NCBI RefSeq assembly: GCF_021018805.1
Contig: NC_086258.1
Coordinates: forward strand, 8,037,081 to 8,101,080
Origin: Prinia subflava
Taxonomy: Eukaryota; Chordata; Aves; Passeriformes; Cisticolidae
Direction: 5' to 3'
DNA length: 64,000 nucleotides
The notes under the pieces are model-generated. The model was not told where the DNA came from, made no database searches, and saw only the letters and a list, made by a program, of their open reading frames with translations. Of this stretch, positions 54,555 to 64,000 are shown one piece after another (the stretch's first letter is position 1; every line of letters starts with the position of its first letter). The position numbers were made by a program, and so were the translations under genes.

Positions 54555-56189
54555 AGGAAAAAAAAATTCTATTTTTGGTTTCTAACTATTCTTAGTAGTC
54601 TCGGTAGTTACTTTGCTGAGGGAGAGGCCGTGCCCTGTGAGTGAGTCACCCGTGGCTGCACAGAGCCTTCTCCTTCCCCTTCAGAGCAGAGGATTTGGGA
54701 TTGAGCTGAATCCCCCCTCGTGAGTGGCACAGGAAATTCCCTTTGGGCACCGCTGCCCACCCCAGAGGTGCCCGTGGGGACGTGAGCCAGCTGCAGTGCT
54801 TGCTTTAAGGCTGCCAGGGACTCCCCGTGGCCCTTCCCCAGCTCCTGGGGGCTTGCTGGGCCCCCTGCCCTCAGCACAGCATCTCAGTGTATCCCAGCAC
54901 AGCATCCCAGTGCATCCCAGTGTCTCCCAGTGCTGCCCCGCCGTGACCCCGCTCCGGGGTTTCGGCTCACCCACGAGGCTGCTCCCGTTGTTTCAGCCCT
55001 GCAAAACACGGCAAGGCAACAATTAGTGGGAGTGCTCGGCCGGGCTGCTTAATTGCAGCTGTTAATTAGTGGTGAAGCAAGAGCAGGGCTCCCCCTCCCC
55101 TGGATCTCCCCGTGGGGGATGTGGCAGCTCCGTCCCTGTCCTCTCCGGGGTTCCGAGAGCACCAAAAGCACCTTGGCTTTTGCACAACCCTTCCCTTGAG
55201 TCTTGGTGTGACAGCGGGGAGCTGGACAGGAATTTGGGGATTGGGGGCAGGTCCCAGGAATGTTCCCACGGGATGGGATTGCCCCAGGAGTGTGGCCAGG
55301 GGTCAGCAGGGAGTGATCCCCCTTCACCTCATCGGGTGTGTCCAGCACCCCACCAAAAACACGGATTGGAGGAAAAACAAAGCACAGGGAATGATGAGGG
55401 TGTTGGGAAGGGTTCTCCCCCCGGGCAGGATGGACACTGGGCTGTGCTGGGAGCTGAGATCGAGGTGTGCCTGTGCTTTAAAAAGCAAAGGGAAAGGTCC
55501 CAACCATCCTCTTCTTGCTCCCCACGGTTTGCAGCTGGTTGCAAACCCCTCCCTTGTTCCTGCAGGGGGATGGAGCAGCACCCACCACCCCCCTCCCACC
55601 TCTGTTTTGGAGGGGACAGCATTGCCACCCGTCTGTCCTCATCCCTGGCAGCTGGAGACCCCAGCCCCACCCCTGCAGCCCCAAAATCAAACCCCACTGA
55701 GGATTTTGGGTGGAGCCTCCCTTGGGGCTGGCCCGAAGTGGCGAATCGGCAGAGGCAGGCAGAGCGCCTTGGCTCGGTTTCCCCAGCAGCCTGCAAGCCG
55801 CTGAAAATATTATTAAACAGCTTCACCCTGCAAGAATTTGCCAAGAAAACGAGGCAGGGGAAAATGAAATCTGGCAAGGGTGCCAGGAAACGCGAGCAGG
55901 CTGTTCCCTGCCAGCGGGAGGCTGGCACAGCCCCAGGGGTGCAGGGAGGGGCAGAGCCCCGAGCCCACCCAGCCCCAGCCCGGCTCTCCCGGCAGAAAGG
56001 AGCCTGGGACACAGAGGAAAAGCTTTGGATGTTGCACTAGGATAAACCCGCTGGTCTCTGGTGGGTGGAGCCACTTTTCTCCCAGTGGATGGCTGGGAGG
56101 GGGCTCTTGGGTGCTGTGGTGGCTGCAGGGTGGCACAGTGGGTGCTCCCATCCCATCCCTCCCTGTCCCAGGCCATCCCAAACCTCCTC

Positions 56190-56525
56190 ACCCCATCCCA
56201 CCCCATCCCATCCCATCCCGTCCCATCTCATTTCATCCCATCCCTTTCCATTCTGTCATGTTCCACCATCTTCCATCCCCTTTTTTCCCCATCTGTCCCC
56301 TTCCCATTCCAAACCTCTCCCATCCTGTCCCATTTCATCCCATCCCATCCCATCCAGTCTTCATCCCATCCCATCCCATCCCATCCCATCCCATCCCATC
56401 CCATCCCATCCCATCCCATCCCATCCCATCCCATCCCATCCCATCCCATCCCATCCCATCCCATCCCATCCCACCCCATCCCATCCCATCCCCATTCCCA
56501 TTCCCATTCCCATTCCCATTTCCAT
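56190..56525 (+). repeat. CCCAT pentamer array with CCCATT hexamer tail
   Basis: Diverged CCCAT units give way to a pure array at 56362-56485 (about 25 copies), then CCCATT hexamers (56490-56522). It lies in the putative 3' UTR. Confidence 0.95.
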
Positions 56526-57234
56526 CTCCATTAGGATCTGACCTTACAGCACCAAGGGGGAGGCTCTGCAGGCCCCAGGATCATCCCCGTGCCTCAGTTT
56601 CCCTGCTGGAGCAGCACAGCCTCAATCCATGCCCGTGCTTGAGGGGATTTTGGGAAAGGCTGAGCCTTGTCCTGGGGAATTCCCATTTCAGCTGGGATTC
56701 CCTGAGCCCCCAAATCCCAGCCCAGCCCTTCCCGTGGGAAGGAGAAGCTTTTGTGTGTTGGGAACAGCCTTAAAGCAAGGAGCTTTGCATGAGTTTGAGT
56801 CTTTCCTTTGTATTCTTTTCGCTTTGGGCTTTTTGTTGTTGTTGTTGTCCTCATCATGATAAGCTGAGTGTGGAGAGGTGAGCCTGGCTGAAGGAAAACT
56901 AAAGGCACATTATTCCCTGGAGAGGTTGGACGTGGATTTAACCAGCTCTCAGTGCTCCTGCAAAGATCTGCTCTGCTTGTGGTGATTGTTTTAATTCCTT
57001 TCCGTTGGTGGGACAATCTTTAATTTTCTAAAGATAGCACAAACATCAGCCTTCCACCCCCCTCACTGCGTGTCCCACCCACCCCAGCACCTCCCACACC
57101 CCTCCCCGTGGCCACGCCGAGCTTCCCTTGGCGCTGGGGCTGCCCAGGAGCGGCTTTGGGGACAGTTAGGGACAGGGGGATGTGACAAACCTGGGCCTTG
57201 CTGACCCCTGCAGGGTGCAGGGAGAGCCTTGGGC

Positions 57235-57612
57235 TGGGCTCTGCATCCCAAAGCCGGGCTGGGGGCTGCTGATCCCAAACCAGGGCTGAGCCCAAAGCCG
57301 GGCTGGGGGCTGCTGATCCCAAACCAGGGCTGATCCCAAACCAGGACTGATCCCAAACCAGGGCTGAGCCCAAAGCCGGGCTGGGGGCTGCTGATCCCAA
57401 ACCAGGGCTGAGCCCAAACCAGGGCTGAGCCCAAACCAGGGCTGAGCCCAAAGCTGGGCTGGGGGCTGCTGATCCCAAACCAGGGCTGATCCCAAACCAG
57501 GGCTGAGCCCAAAGCCGGGCTGGGGGCTGCTGATCCCACACCGAGGCTGATCCCAAAGCCGGGCTTAGCTGCTGATCCCACACCAGGGCTGATCCCAAAG
57601 CCGGGCTGGGGC
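57235..57612 (+). repeat. VNTR of CAAACCAGGGCTGAGCC / AAGCCGGGCTGGGGGCTGC units
   Basis: Two sub-units of about 15 and 30 bp alternate irregularly (GATCCCAAACCAGGGCTGAG and CCAAAGCCGGGCTGGGGG). It is in the putative 3' UTR, about 530 bp before the poly(A) signal. The repetitive minus-strand ORFs are artefacts. Confidence 0.93.
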
Positions 57613-57754
57613 CGGCTGGGCGGGTGTGCGTGTCCGTGTCTGTACTGTAGATATCCACACTGTATAATACCCCACTCACATATACACATAGAGAACTGTA
57701 GCAGTTACAGACTTTTCCTGGCTTTTTGTGGTTTAAGTCAATTCTTTTTCCTGT

Positions 57755-57982
57755 TTTTTTTTCTTTTTTTTTTTTTTCTTTTTTTTTCCCTTGTTTTGCT
57801 GCGTTGTATCCGAATCCCTTTCCAAATTGGCAAATGCCAAATCTGGATTTTTATTCCTCGAGACAAAGGAACTGCATCTATTTTAAGATGCCTTTTTGTT
57901 TTATTTTTTTCTTCTTTTTGTTTCTCTCCTTTTCTTTTGTTTTTCTTCTTTTATTTCATTTTTTTTTCTTTCTTTCTTTTAA
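57755..57982 (+). repeat. T-rich low-complexity region
   Basis: Long T runs with CTTT interruptions flank a small unique core (57795-57890). It lies in the distal 3' UTR and may act as U-rich RNA. Confidence 0.8.
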
Positions 57983-58144
57983 GCAGGTGGTTTGGAGTAA
58001 AAGAATAGCTTTAGCAATTCCCAATACTTAGTGATGGATGCCTTGGCTATGGGATACATAGATTAAAAAAAAAAAAAAGACATTAAAATTTAGAATGACA
58101 AAAAAAAAAGAGAAAAGATAAGGAAAAAAAATATCTAAAGCATC

Positions 58145-58150
58145 AATAAA
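58145..58150 (+). other. RXRA: Candidate poly(A) signal AATAAA for RXRA
   Basis: AATAAA lies about 4.06 kb after the stop codon. A T- and GT-containing stretch (CTATTTTTGTACAAATG) follows within 20 to 30 bases. This is the best hexamer I noticed in the distal 3' region. Transcript data would settle whether it is the main site. Confidence 0.45.
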
Positions 58151-58554
58151 GTTAAAATCTATTTTTGTACAAATGTAATTTTATCCCTTACCGTATCCTT
58201 GGATATTTTCTTTCCTGGATTGTTTTGTTTCTTCTACAGAGATTGTTATAAACTCTCTCTATTTTTTTCTCTCTTTCTCTCTGTAAGTGTTCAGCCACAG
58301 GGATGTGGAGAAGAGGGAGAAACTTCTGACCGTGTTTTAAAGGCTTTATATGAAATCTCTTTTGAAATAATTTTTTTGAATGAGCTTTTTATTTTTGTTT
58401 TTCCCCCCACTTCCAAAATCTTTTTGGGGATGGGAGAGGGGCGGGAGGGAGGGGGAGGGCTGGTCCGGGGGTGTCTTTTGTCACGTATCTCTGGCGTTCC
58501 CGCAGGTCTGTTTTACTGTGAAATCACTACCGTATATTATTATTCACTTCAAAA

Positions 58555-58735
58555 ACAACAAAAAAAGGTTAAAAAAAAAAGAAAGGAAAGAAAAAAAAAG
58601 AGAAAGAACTGCTGCTGGAAACGCCAGTATTTTGAGAACAATTGTATTAGAATTGTGGAAAAAAATTGAGAAGAAAAAAAAAAGAGAAAAAGAAAAAAGG
58701 AGAAAAAAAGAAAAAGAAAATATATGAGCATTTTA
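58555..58735 (+). repeat. A-rich low-complexity region
   Basis: AAAAAAGAAAGG-type sequence with several long A runs around a short unique core (58609-58665). It is near the possible distal end of the RXRA transcript. Confidence 0.8.
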
Positions 58736-59267
58736 AAATATAACCCAGTGCAAGTCCTCGTTTGTTCTTTTGGGTTGGGTTATTCACTGAGGGGGGCTGT
58801 CCCCATTCCCGGGCACTGCCAATCCAAGGGAATCCCGGAGCACCCGAACTCCGTCACTTTTTCCCTTCTCAGCTGTTTCCCAGGAGAGATTTCCCAATCC
58901 CCCCGCACCCGCCGGGCTCTCCCAGCGGTGCCACTCCCGTGTCCCTGCCTGGTGGCCACCCTGGGGACTGTCGCGGTGCCCTGGTCAGCCCTGGGGGCAC
59001 GGCGGGATTTGGGGGGCTGGCAGCACTCCCAGCACGGCATGAGCGCGATGTTTGCCAGCCCCGACCCCTCCCGGAGCCCCCCGGAGCAGAGGGTGGGAGA
59101 ACGGGAGATTTTAACCCCAGTTAAACCCGGCTTTGTTGCCAGGTCCCAACCAGGCTGAGCTCGCTCCCGGGTTTACAGGGATAAATCCTCCCGCGGCGGC
59201 TGCGGATGGAGGTGGAAAATTAGAGGCTCATTTGGGAAAAATGAGTGTTTCCATTGGGGAAAGAGGG

Positions 59268-59556
59268 CAGGGGAGGGACACAGGGAATTTACTGACAGAA
59301 CAAGGGGACACAGTCAGGGCTACGTCAGGGAAGGTACAGGTTAGATATTAGGAAAAAAATTTTCACTGAAAGAGTAATAAAGCACTGGAATTGTCTTCCC
59401 AGGGAGGTGGTGGAGTCACCATCTCTGGATGTGTTTAAAAAAAGACTGCACATGGCACTTAGTGCTATAGTCTAGTTGAGGTGTTAAGGCATAGGTTGGA
59501 CTTGATGATCTTAGAGGTCTCTTCCAACCTCATTATTCTGTAATTCTGTGATTCTG
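59268..59556 (+). mobile_element. CR1 LINE 3' end, + strand, with terminal ATTCTGTG repeats
   Basis: This is a well-preserved CR1 end: GGTTAGATATTAGGAAAAAA, GTCTTCCCAGGGAGGTGGTG, GAGTCACCATCTCTGGATGT, TTGGACTTGATGATCTTAGA, GGTCTCTTCCAACCTCATTA and then the octamer tail ATTCTGTAATTCTGTGATTC. The octamer tail is diagnostic of CR1, which has no poly(A). Confidence 0.96.
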
Positions 59557-59924
59557 TGAATTCTTCCCTCCCCAGAGCTGCCCGGCCGCTCTCCCTGCCC
59601 CGCCGGGGAGCCCCCGGGGAGCCGGGGGAGCCCCCGGCCGGCCGCGCTCCATCCCAGCCGCACAGGGTGCCTGTGAGCCTCGGTAACCTCCGGGCAGCGC
59701 TCGGTGTTTGCAGAGTCAATATTTACCTCCCTCCCGAGGGTTTTGGGCCCCGTTCTCCCGGGTGGGAAGCGCCGGGATGCTCCGCGGGCTGCCCGGGTCA
59801 CTGCTGCCCGCCGGCTGCGGAGCCGCGCCCGCTCTGAAAATCGGGTTTGCTTCTATTTTTAACCATGCTAAGAACAGAAAGCAAAACGAAGCCGAGCTGG
59901 CCACTGATGCCACTGATTTTGCTG

Positions 59925-59925
<1 letters not shown>

Positions 59926-59978
<53 letters not shown>
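59926..59978 (+). repeat. Poly(T) run, 53 bases, followed by GT/T-rich DNA to 60112
   Basis: An uninterrupted T53 run is followed by about 130 bp of TTTG and GGTT text such as GGTTGGTTGGTTGG. Read on the minus strand this is a long A run preceded by CA-rich sequence. No retrogene body was recognised. Confidence 0.9.
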
Positions 59979-59983
<5 letters not shown>

Positions 59984-61405
59984 GAGGTTTGTTTGGTTTT
60001 GTGGGTTTTGTTTGTTTGTTTTGGGTTGTTGGTTGGTTGGTTGGTTTGTGGGGTTTTTTTGTGGTTTTTTGGGTGGTTTTTGTTTTGTGTTTTGTTTTTT
60101 GTTTTTTTAGTCTTGTATTTGGTTGCTGCTGTGTTTTCAGCTTGGGGGGGCCCCTCCCGGACCCCCAAACCTGGGGAAGGGCTCTGCTCTCCCTCCTCTG
60201 CTGCCGGCGAGGGAGGAGGAGGAAGGAGGAGGAAGAAGGAGGAGGAGGTTTGCACCTCAGCCAAGTCCTTGCTGTTTTTCCAGCTTCTGCAGGGATCAAA
60301 GTGCCTGTTTTGACTCTCCTCCCGATTCCTTGATACCGGCAGATGATTGTAATGCAATTAAACCTCTCACCCGTGCCGTGGCTCCGGGCTTTTGTTGTGT
60401 CTCCGGGCTGGGTGTGCGCGGCTTCACCCTTGCCCTGGGAGCAGCGTGGAGCACACAGACCTCCGGGGCTCTCTGCTTCATCGGGAACACCGCGATTCCT
60501 TAAATCCCGAGCTCTTGGAGACGCGGGATCGGGAGAGGGACTCCAGCTTCTCCCGCAAAATTCCATTTTCTGTGGTGCTGGAGGGGATGGAGCGGGGGAG
60601 ATGCTGAACTGGGGGTGCAGGGCCGGCTCTTGCCAAGGCACGGCGCAATTCCTGAGCATTCCCAGGGCTGACAGAGATGGAGCGGGGGCCAGCAGGGCGT
60701 TTGGAAATCCTTAAGAGCAGGGCTGTGCTCCCGGCCCTCTCCGCGCCTCAGCTTTGAGCGAGCAGGGGACTCTCCAAACAAACCCAGACAGATGAGCTCT
60801 TTCACTGGTAATTTGTCACTTCATAATTGCCGAAGAAAAGCAGGTTGGTTTTCTCCTCCTGACCTCTCTCAAGCAGCCTTTTCACCCCGGCTGGCCCCGG
60901 GGCCGGGGCCGGGGTCCCGCCGTGGCCTCTGGGGGCTGCAGAGGGCACCTTGGCCTTCCTCAGAGCATTGTCCCGGTGACATCTCCATGGATGTCCCCAT
61001 GGCACCAGCGAGCCGGACAGACACCACCCCCAGGCTCGCCCCGCTGTGCGTGGAAACGGGAGATGGGAGCGCCGGGACAGCTCCGAGGAGCTGGATTTGG
61101 GTCCAGACTCTGTTTCAAATCAAATTCAATAATAAAATGGGAATTCAGCCCATCCGCTCCCATGCCCCAGCGCTCCCGGCTCCATCCGCAGCTCCCCGGG
61201 GCGGGGTGGGAAGGGCGCTCCGGGCAATTCCAGGTGGGATTTGGGCTGGGAAGTTTGGGTGGTTCTGTCCTGAGCAGCGCCGGGGAGCGGGGCTGGTCCC
61301 ACCGGGGTCGGGGACAGCGCCTCGGGAGTCCCCGGGGGCCGGCCCGGCCCGTCCGAGCAAGAGCAAAGTGCTGCTGCCATCTCCCGACCGCAGCCGGCCC
61401 TGAAC

Positions 61406-61521
61406 GGGATCCCATTCCTTTTCCCGGGATCCAATTCCTTTTCCCGGGATCCCGCTCCTTCTCCCGGGATCCCATTCCCTTTCCCGGGATCCCGCTCCTT
61501 TTCCCGGGATCCCACTCCCCT
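61406..61521 (+). repeat. 20-bp repeat (GGGATCCCATTCCTTTTCCC)
   Basis: Six tandem copies each contain the palindrome GGGATCCC or a variant, with period 20 and small changes in the pyrimidine part. Confidence 0.95.
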
Positions 61522-62399
61522 GCCCGATTCCCTCTCCCCCTACCCAGCTCCCATTCCCTTGCCCAGAGCAGCTCCGGGGCTGGAATGAAACAATCTGAAG
61601 GAAAAAAAAATTGTGGGGTTTGTTTGATTTTTTTAAGTTCTATTTTTGTTTGTTTTTTCTCTTTTGCTCTCACCCTGCGAGGCTCTGAGGATGGGAGAGC
61701 AAAGCTCTGCCTCTCTCATTCCACAGTGTCCCAAATCGGGTCCTTCTGAGCAGTTTTCTGTCCCTAAAAGATGCTTTGCTTTGCTCTCAATCACTTCCAT
61801 CTCCTTCCCTCCTCCTCGCCCTGGCTCTGGAATTCCTGTCCTGACCCTAAAATTCCTGTCCTGACTCTGAAATTTCCTGCTGAGGCGAGTTGCACAGACC
61901 AACAGCCCAAACATTGAATTTTAATGCATTTTAACTCATTTTCCCTTCACAGGATGCCCGTGCCTGCCCTTCCCTCGCAGCCTGACCAAGGTTTAACCAA
62001 TTCTCATTAAAGCATCACCCAAACTGAGGCTCCTCCATTTCCAAAGAGCCCCAGACCCCAAGGCACGGGCGAGAAACATCAGCCACAAAAATTTTGCATC
62101 CCTCTGCCTTACAACACTGGCACTGAAACCTTGTTTGGCTTTGGAGGCAAAGATTTTCCACCCCGGGCTCCAGCACTGCTCAGCTGCTCTAAGCCCACAT
62201 CTTGTTTTCCTTCTGACAGGGTGAGGTATGGCTCTTGGCTCGGTGAGCCTCTGCTAAATGAAAAGATGCTTTTAAAGCTCATTCACTCAACACTCACCCC
62301 AAAACCCAAGGGGAGGGTCAAATGGAAATTCGCTGGAGTTATCAGCCAGGCTTTCTGCTGGATTTCTTTTGTGGTGTATATTAGGTTGAAAGGCATTAA

Positions 62400-62585
62400 A
62401 TGAAGGCACAAGTGTTTGCCGGGGTGCTGGTAAAGGTAGAAAAGCCTGATGATTAAAGCAGCCAGGGCACTGAATTTATTTTCTTGTGAAAAGCTGGTGT
62501 TTGAGTCATTGTGATTCCTGAGGACTCAGCTCTCAGGGTTCATTTGGTCTGGATCTTTTAATTTGTAACATAAAAGCCTCCTTCT
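62400..62585. promoter_or_regulatory. Candidate conserved noncoding element downstream of RXRA
   Basis: Unique AT-richer run with GATGATTAAAGCAGCC, GAATTTATTTTCTTG, TGAGTCATTGTGATTCC (an AP-1-type TGAGTCA) and TTTTAATTTGTAAC. The call rests on composition and is weak. Confidence 0.2.
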
Positions 62586-62699
62586 TGTAAGAAGAGCAGC
62601 CCCATCCTTGTGAGAGTTCACTGGAGAGCCGGAGAGGGCCGAGGGATGGAGGGGGAATTTCCTGGCTCGAGGCTGGCAGGAGTCAGGAGCAGATTAGGA

Positions 62700-62895
62700 A
62701 GGGTTGTCCCGTCCCTGTCCCATCCCTGTCCTGTCCCTGTCCCATCCCTGCCCCATCCCTGCCCCATCCCTGCCCCATCCCTGCCCCATCTCTGTCCCAC
62801 CCCTGCCCTATCTTTGTTCCATCTCTATCCCACCCCTGTCCTGTCCCTGCCCCAACTCTTCTCCATCCCTGTCCCAGCCCTGCCCTGTCCCTGTT
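62700..62895 (+). repeat. C-rich 10-12-bp minisatellite (CCCATCCCTGC)
   Basis: About 17 diverged units of CCCTGTCCCAT and CCCTGCCCCAT type, strongly C-rich on the + strand. Confidence 0.92.
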
Positions 62896-62934
62896 CAGTC
62901 CCACGCACTCCAGGTGAGTGGGAGGTGACAGGAC

Positions 62935-63405
62935 AGGGTGACAGAGCTGGGTGGCAGCAGGGTGGCAGGGAAGAGTGGCAGCGCAGGGTGGCAGCGCAGG
63001 GTGGCAGGGCTGGGTGGCAGGGCTGGGTGGCAGGGCTGGGTGGCAGCAGGGTGGCAGGACAGGGTGGCAGCAGGGTGGCAGGGCTGGGTGGCAGGACAGG
63101 GTGGCAGGACAGGGTGGCAGCAGGGTGACAGCAGTGTGGCAGGGCAGGGTGGCAGGGCAGGGTGGCAGCAGGGTGGCAGCAGGGTGGAAGGGCAGGGTGG
63201 CAGCAGGGTGGCAGCAGGGTGGAAGGGCAGGGTGGCAGGACAGGGTGGCAGGACAGGGTGGCAGCAGGGTGGCAGCAGGGTGGCAGCAGGGTGGCAGGAC
63301 AGGGTGGCAGGACAGGGTGGCAGGGCAGGGTGGCAGGACAGGGTGGCAGCAGGGTGGCAGCTGGGTGGCAGCAGGGTGGCAGCAGGGTGGCAGCTGGGTG
63401 GCAGG
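62935..63405 (+). repeat. G-rich 9-15-bp minisatellite (GGGTGGCAGCA / GGGTGGCAGGACA)
   Basis: About 40 units occur, G-rich on the + strand and starting 40 bp after the C-rich array. The period varies between about 10 and 15 bp. The long minus-strand ORF here, rich in CHP repeats, is a repeat artefact. Confidence 0.94.
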
Positions 63406-64000
63406 GCTGCTCCCGGGTCCATCACCCTCTGTCCCCTCCCCGCCGTGCCCGAGCAGGCTCCCCGCGTTCCCGGGCGCTCCCGGGACGTTTCCTAACGCTG
63501 AAATTGGATCCTCCTCCCGGAGGAGGAGAGCTTGCTCTGGCCTGTCTGCTCCTGCTCCGGGACTCTTTCCCTCCTCATGGCAAGGAACAGAATTTCCTGC
63601 TGTCTGCAGGGTGGGGGTGGCTCCCCAAAGCCCCCCTGGGTTAACCCCTGCCTGGAAGGTTCTGGTCTTTATGTGCTGATAAATTTCCTTCTTTCTTTTT
63701 AGGGGACCACCTGCCCGTGCCACCTTCCTCTGCTGGATATTCCCACCTCTCCTCTGCTTTCCCAAGCTTGGCCCCTTTGGAAGAGGATCATTGACAGGAG
63801 ATGTCTTAGAGCATAAAAAAGTGCTCCCCATGAGTTTCAGCAGCTCAGTGCAGACAATTTTAACTCTGCCCTGACACAGCCCCGCGTCTCCAGACACAAA
63901 TCAGACTGTTCTGGTGTCAGGAGACACTTGGGGGCCAATTTGTGGCAGGGAAAGGATCAGCCCTGGGAAACACTCTCCAATTCCAGAGCCATTTGTACAT

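Larger units (their letters stand above)
54082..58170 (+). other. RXRA: RXRA 3' untranslated region (end estimated)
   Basis: No ORF of note follows the stop. The first part (54082-54450) is GC-rich, followed by an A-rich stretch near 54520-54567. A CCCAT array (about 56190-56520), a VNTR (57235-57612) and T-rich DNA (57750-57980) come later. The unique segment around 57630-57720, with ACTGTAGATATCCACACTGT, looks like ordinary UTR sequence. The best canonical poly(A) signal is AATAAA at 58145-58150. Unique T-rich and A-rich sequence continues to about 58740, so a longer UTR is possible. The human RXRA 3' UTR is also several kb long (from memory). The end is an inference. Confidence 0.6.
58741..64000. 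other. Intergenic DNA downstream of RXRA
   Basis: No coding exon with splice sites and protein similarity was recognised on either strand. Named elements here are a CR1 3' end (59268-59556), a GC-rich patch (59566-59850), a T run (59926-59978), a GT/T-rich stretch (59979-60112), a 20-bp repeat (61406-61521) and two minisatellites (62700-62895, 62935-63405). The stretches 60120-61400, 61530-62690 and 63410-64000 are unique with no call. In mammals COL5A1 follows RXRA, but none of it is visible here. Confidence 0.7.

Noticed and set aside
62683..63897. 404-codon minus-strand ORF, the longest in the window
   Set aside because: Most of it is the reverse translation of two minisatellites (CHP repeats). 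There is no recognisable domain or splice evidence.
58741..64000. First exon of COL5A1 downstream
   Set aside because: No signal peptide exon or collagen Gly-X-Y coding was seen. In mammals the gene lies much further away.

Overview
The window is vertebrate, and almost certainly avian, nuclear DNA (a songbird is plausible). It is GC-rich and full of minisatellites. It holds at least eight CR1 LINE 3' fragments, and segments that look like solo LTRs of bird endogenous retroviruses. The only protein-coding gene I can support is the retinoid X receptor alpha gene, RXRA, on the + strand. Nine coding exons (2 to 10) are present, from 22743 to 54081. All have AG/GT boundaries and compatible phases. 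Together they encode residues 10 to 467, assuming the usual nine-residue first coding exon. That exon (about nine codons plus one base) was not found, so intron 1 is at least 22.7 kb and the promoter lies outside the window.

Layout: 1-22742 is intron 1, with several minisatellites, a pure CCTCT array, one CR1 and a few AT-rich unique islands that could be conserved noncoding elements. 22743-28748 has exons 2-4 (A/B region and the zinc-finger DNA-binding domain). 28749-38881 is the large intron 4, with LTR-like DNA, a 600-bp GGAT array, an AAT array and a 41-bp minisatellite. 38882-54081 has exons 5-10 (hinge and ligand-binding domain). Their introns hold a 203-bp triplication, an inverted CR1-containing duplication, an LTR with a 545-bp AAAAT expansion beside exon 7, and a telomere-like TTAGGG-type array just before the last exon. 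54082 to about 58170 (perhaps 58740) is the 3' UTR. 58740-64000 is downstream intergenic DNA with a CR1 3' end, GC-rich patches, a 53-base T run and two adjacent minisatellites of opposite strand bias.

The gene product is a ligand-activated transcription factor that heterodimerises with RAR, VDR, TR, PPAR, LXR and FXR. Nothing prokaryotic, no CRISPR array, no RNA gene and no second protein gene was found. The many long ORFs are translations of tandem repeats. The most interesting material is structural: the density and placement of tandem arrays within one essential regulatory gene, a possible long intronic hairpin from the inverted CR1 pair, the telomere-like array about 110 bp before the terminal exon, and a Gln-to-Leu change in the ligand-binding domain relative to the mammalian protein as I remember it.
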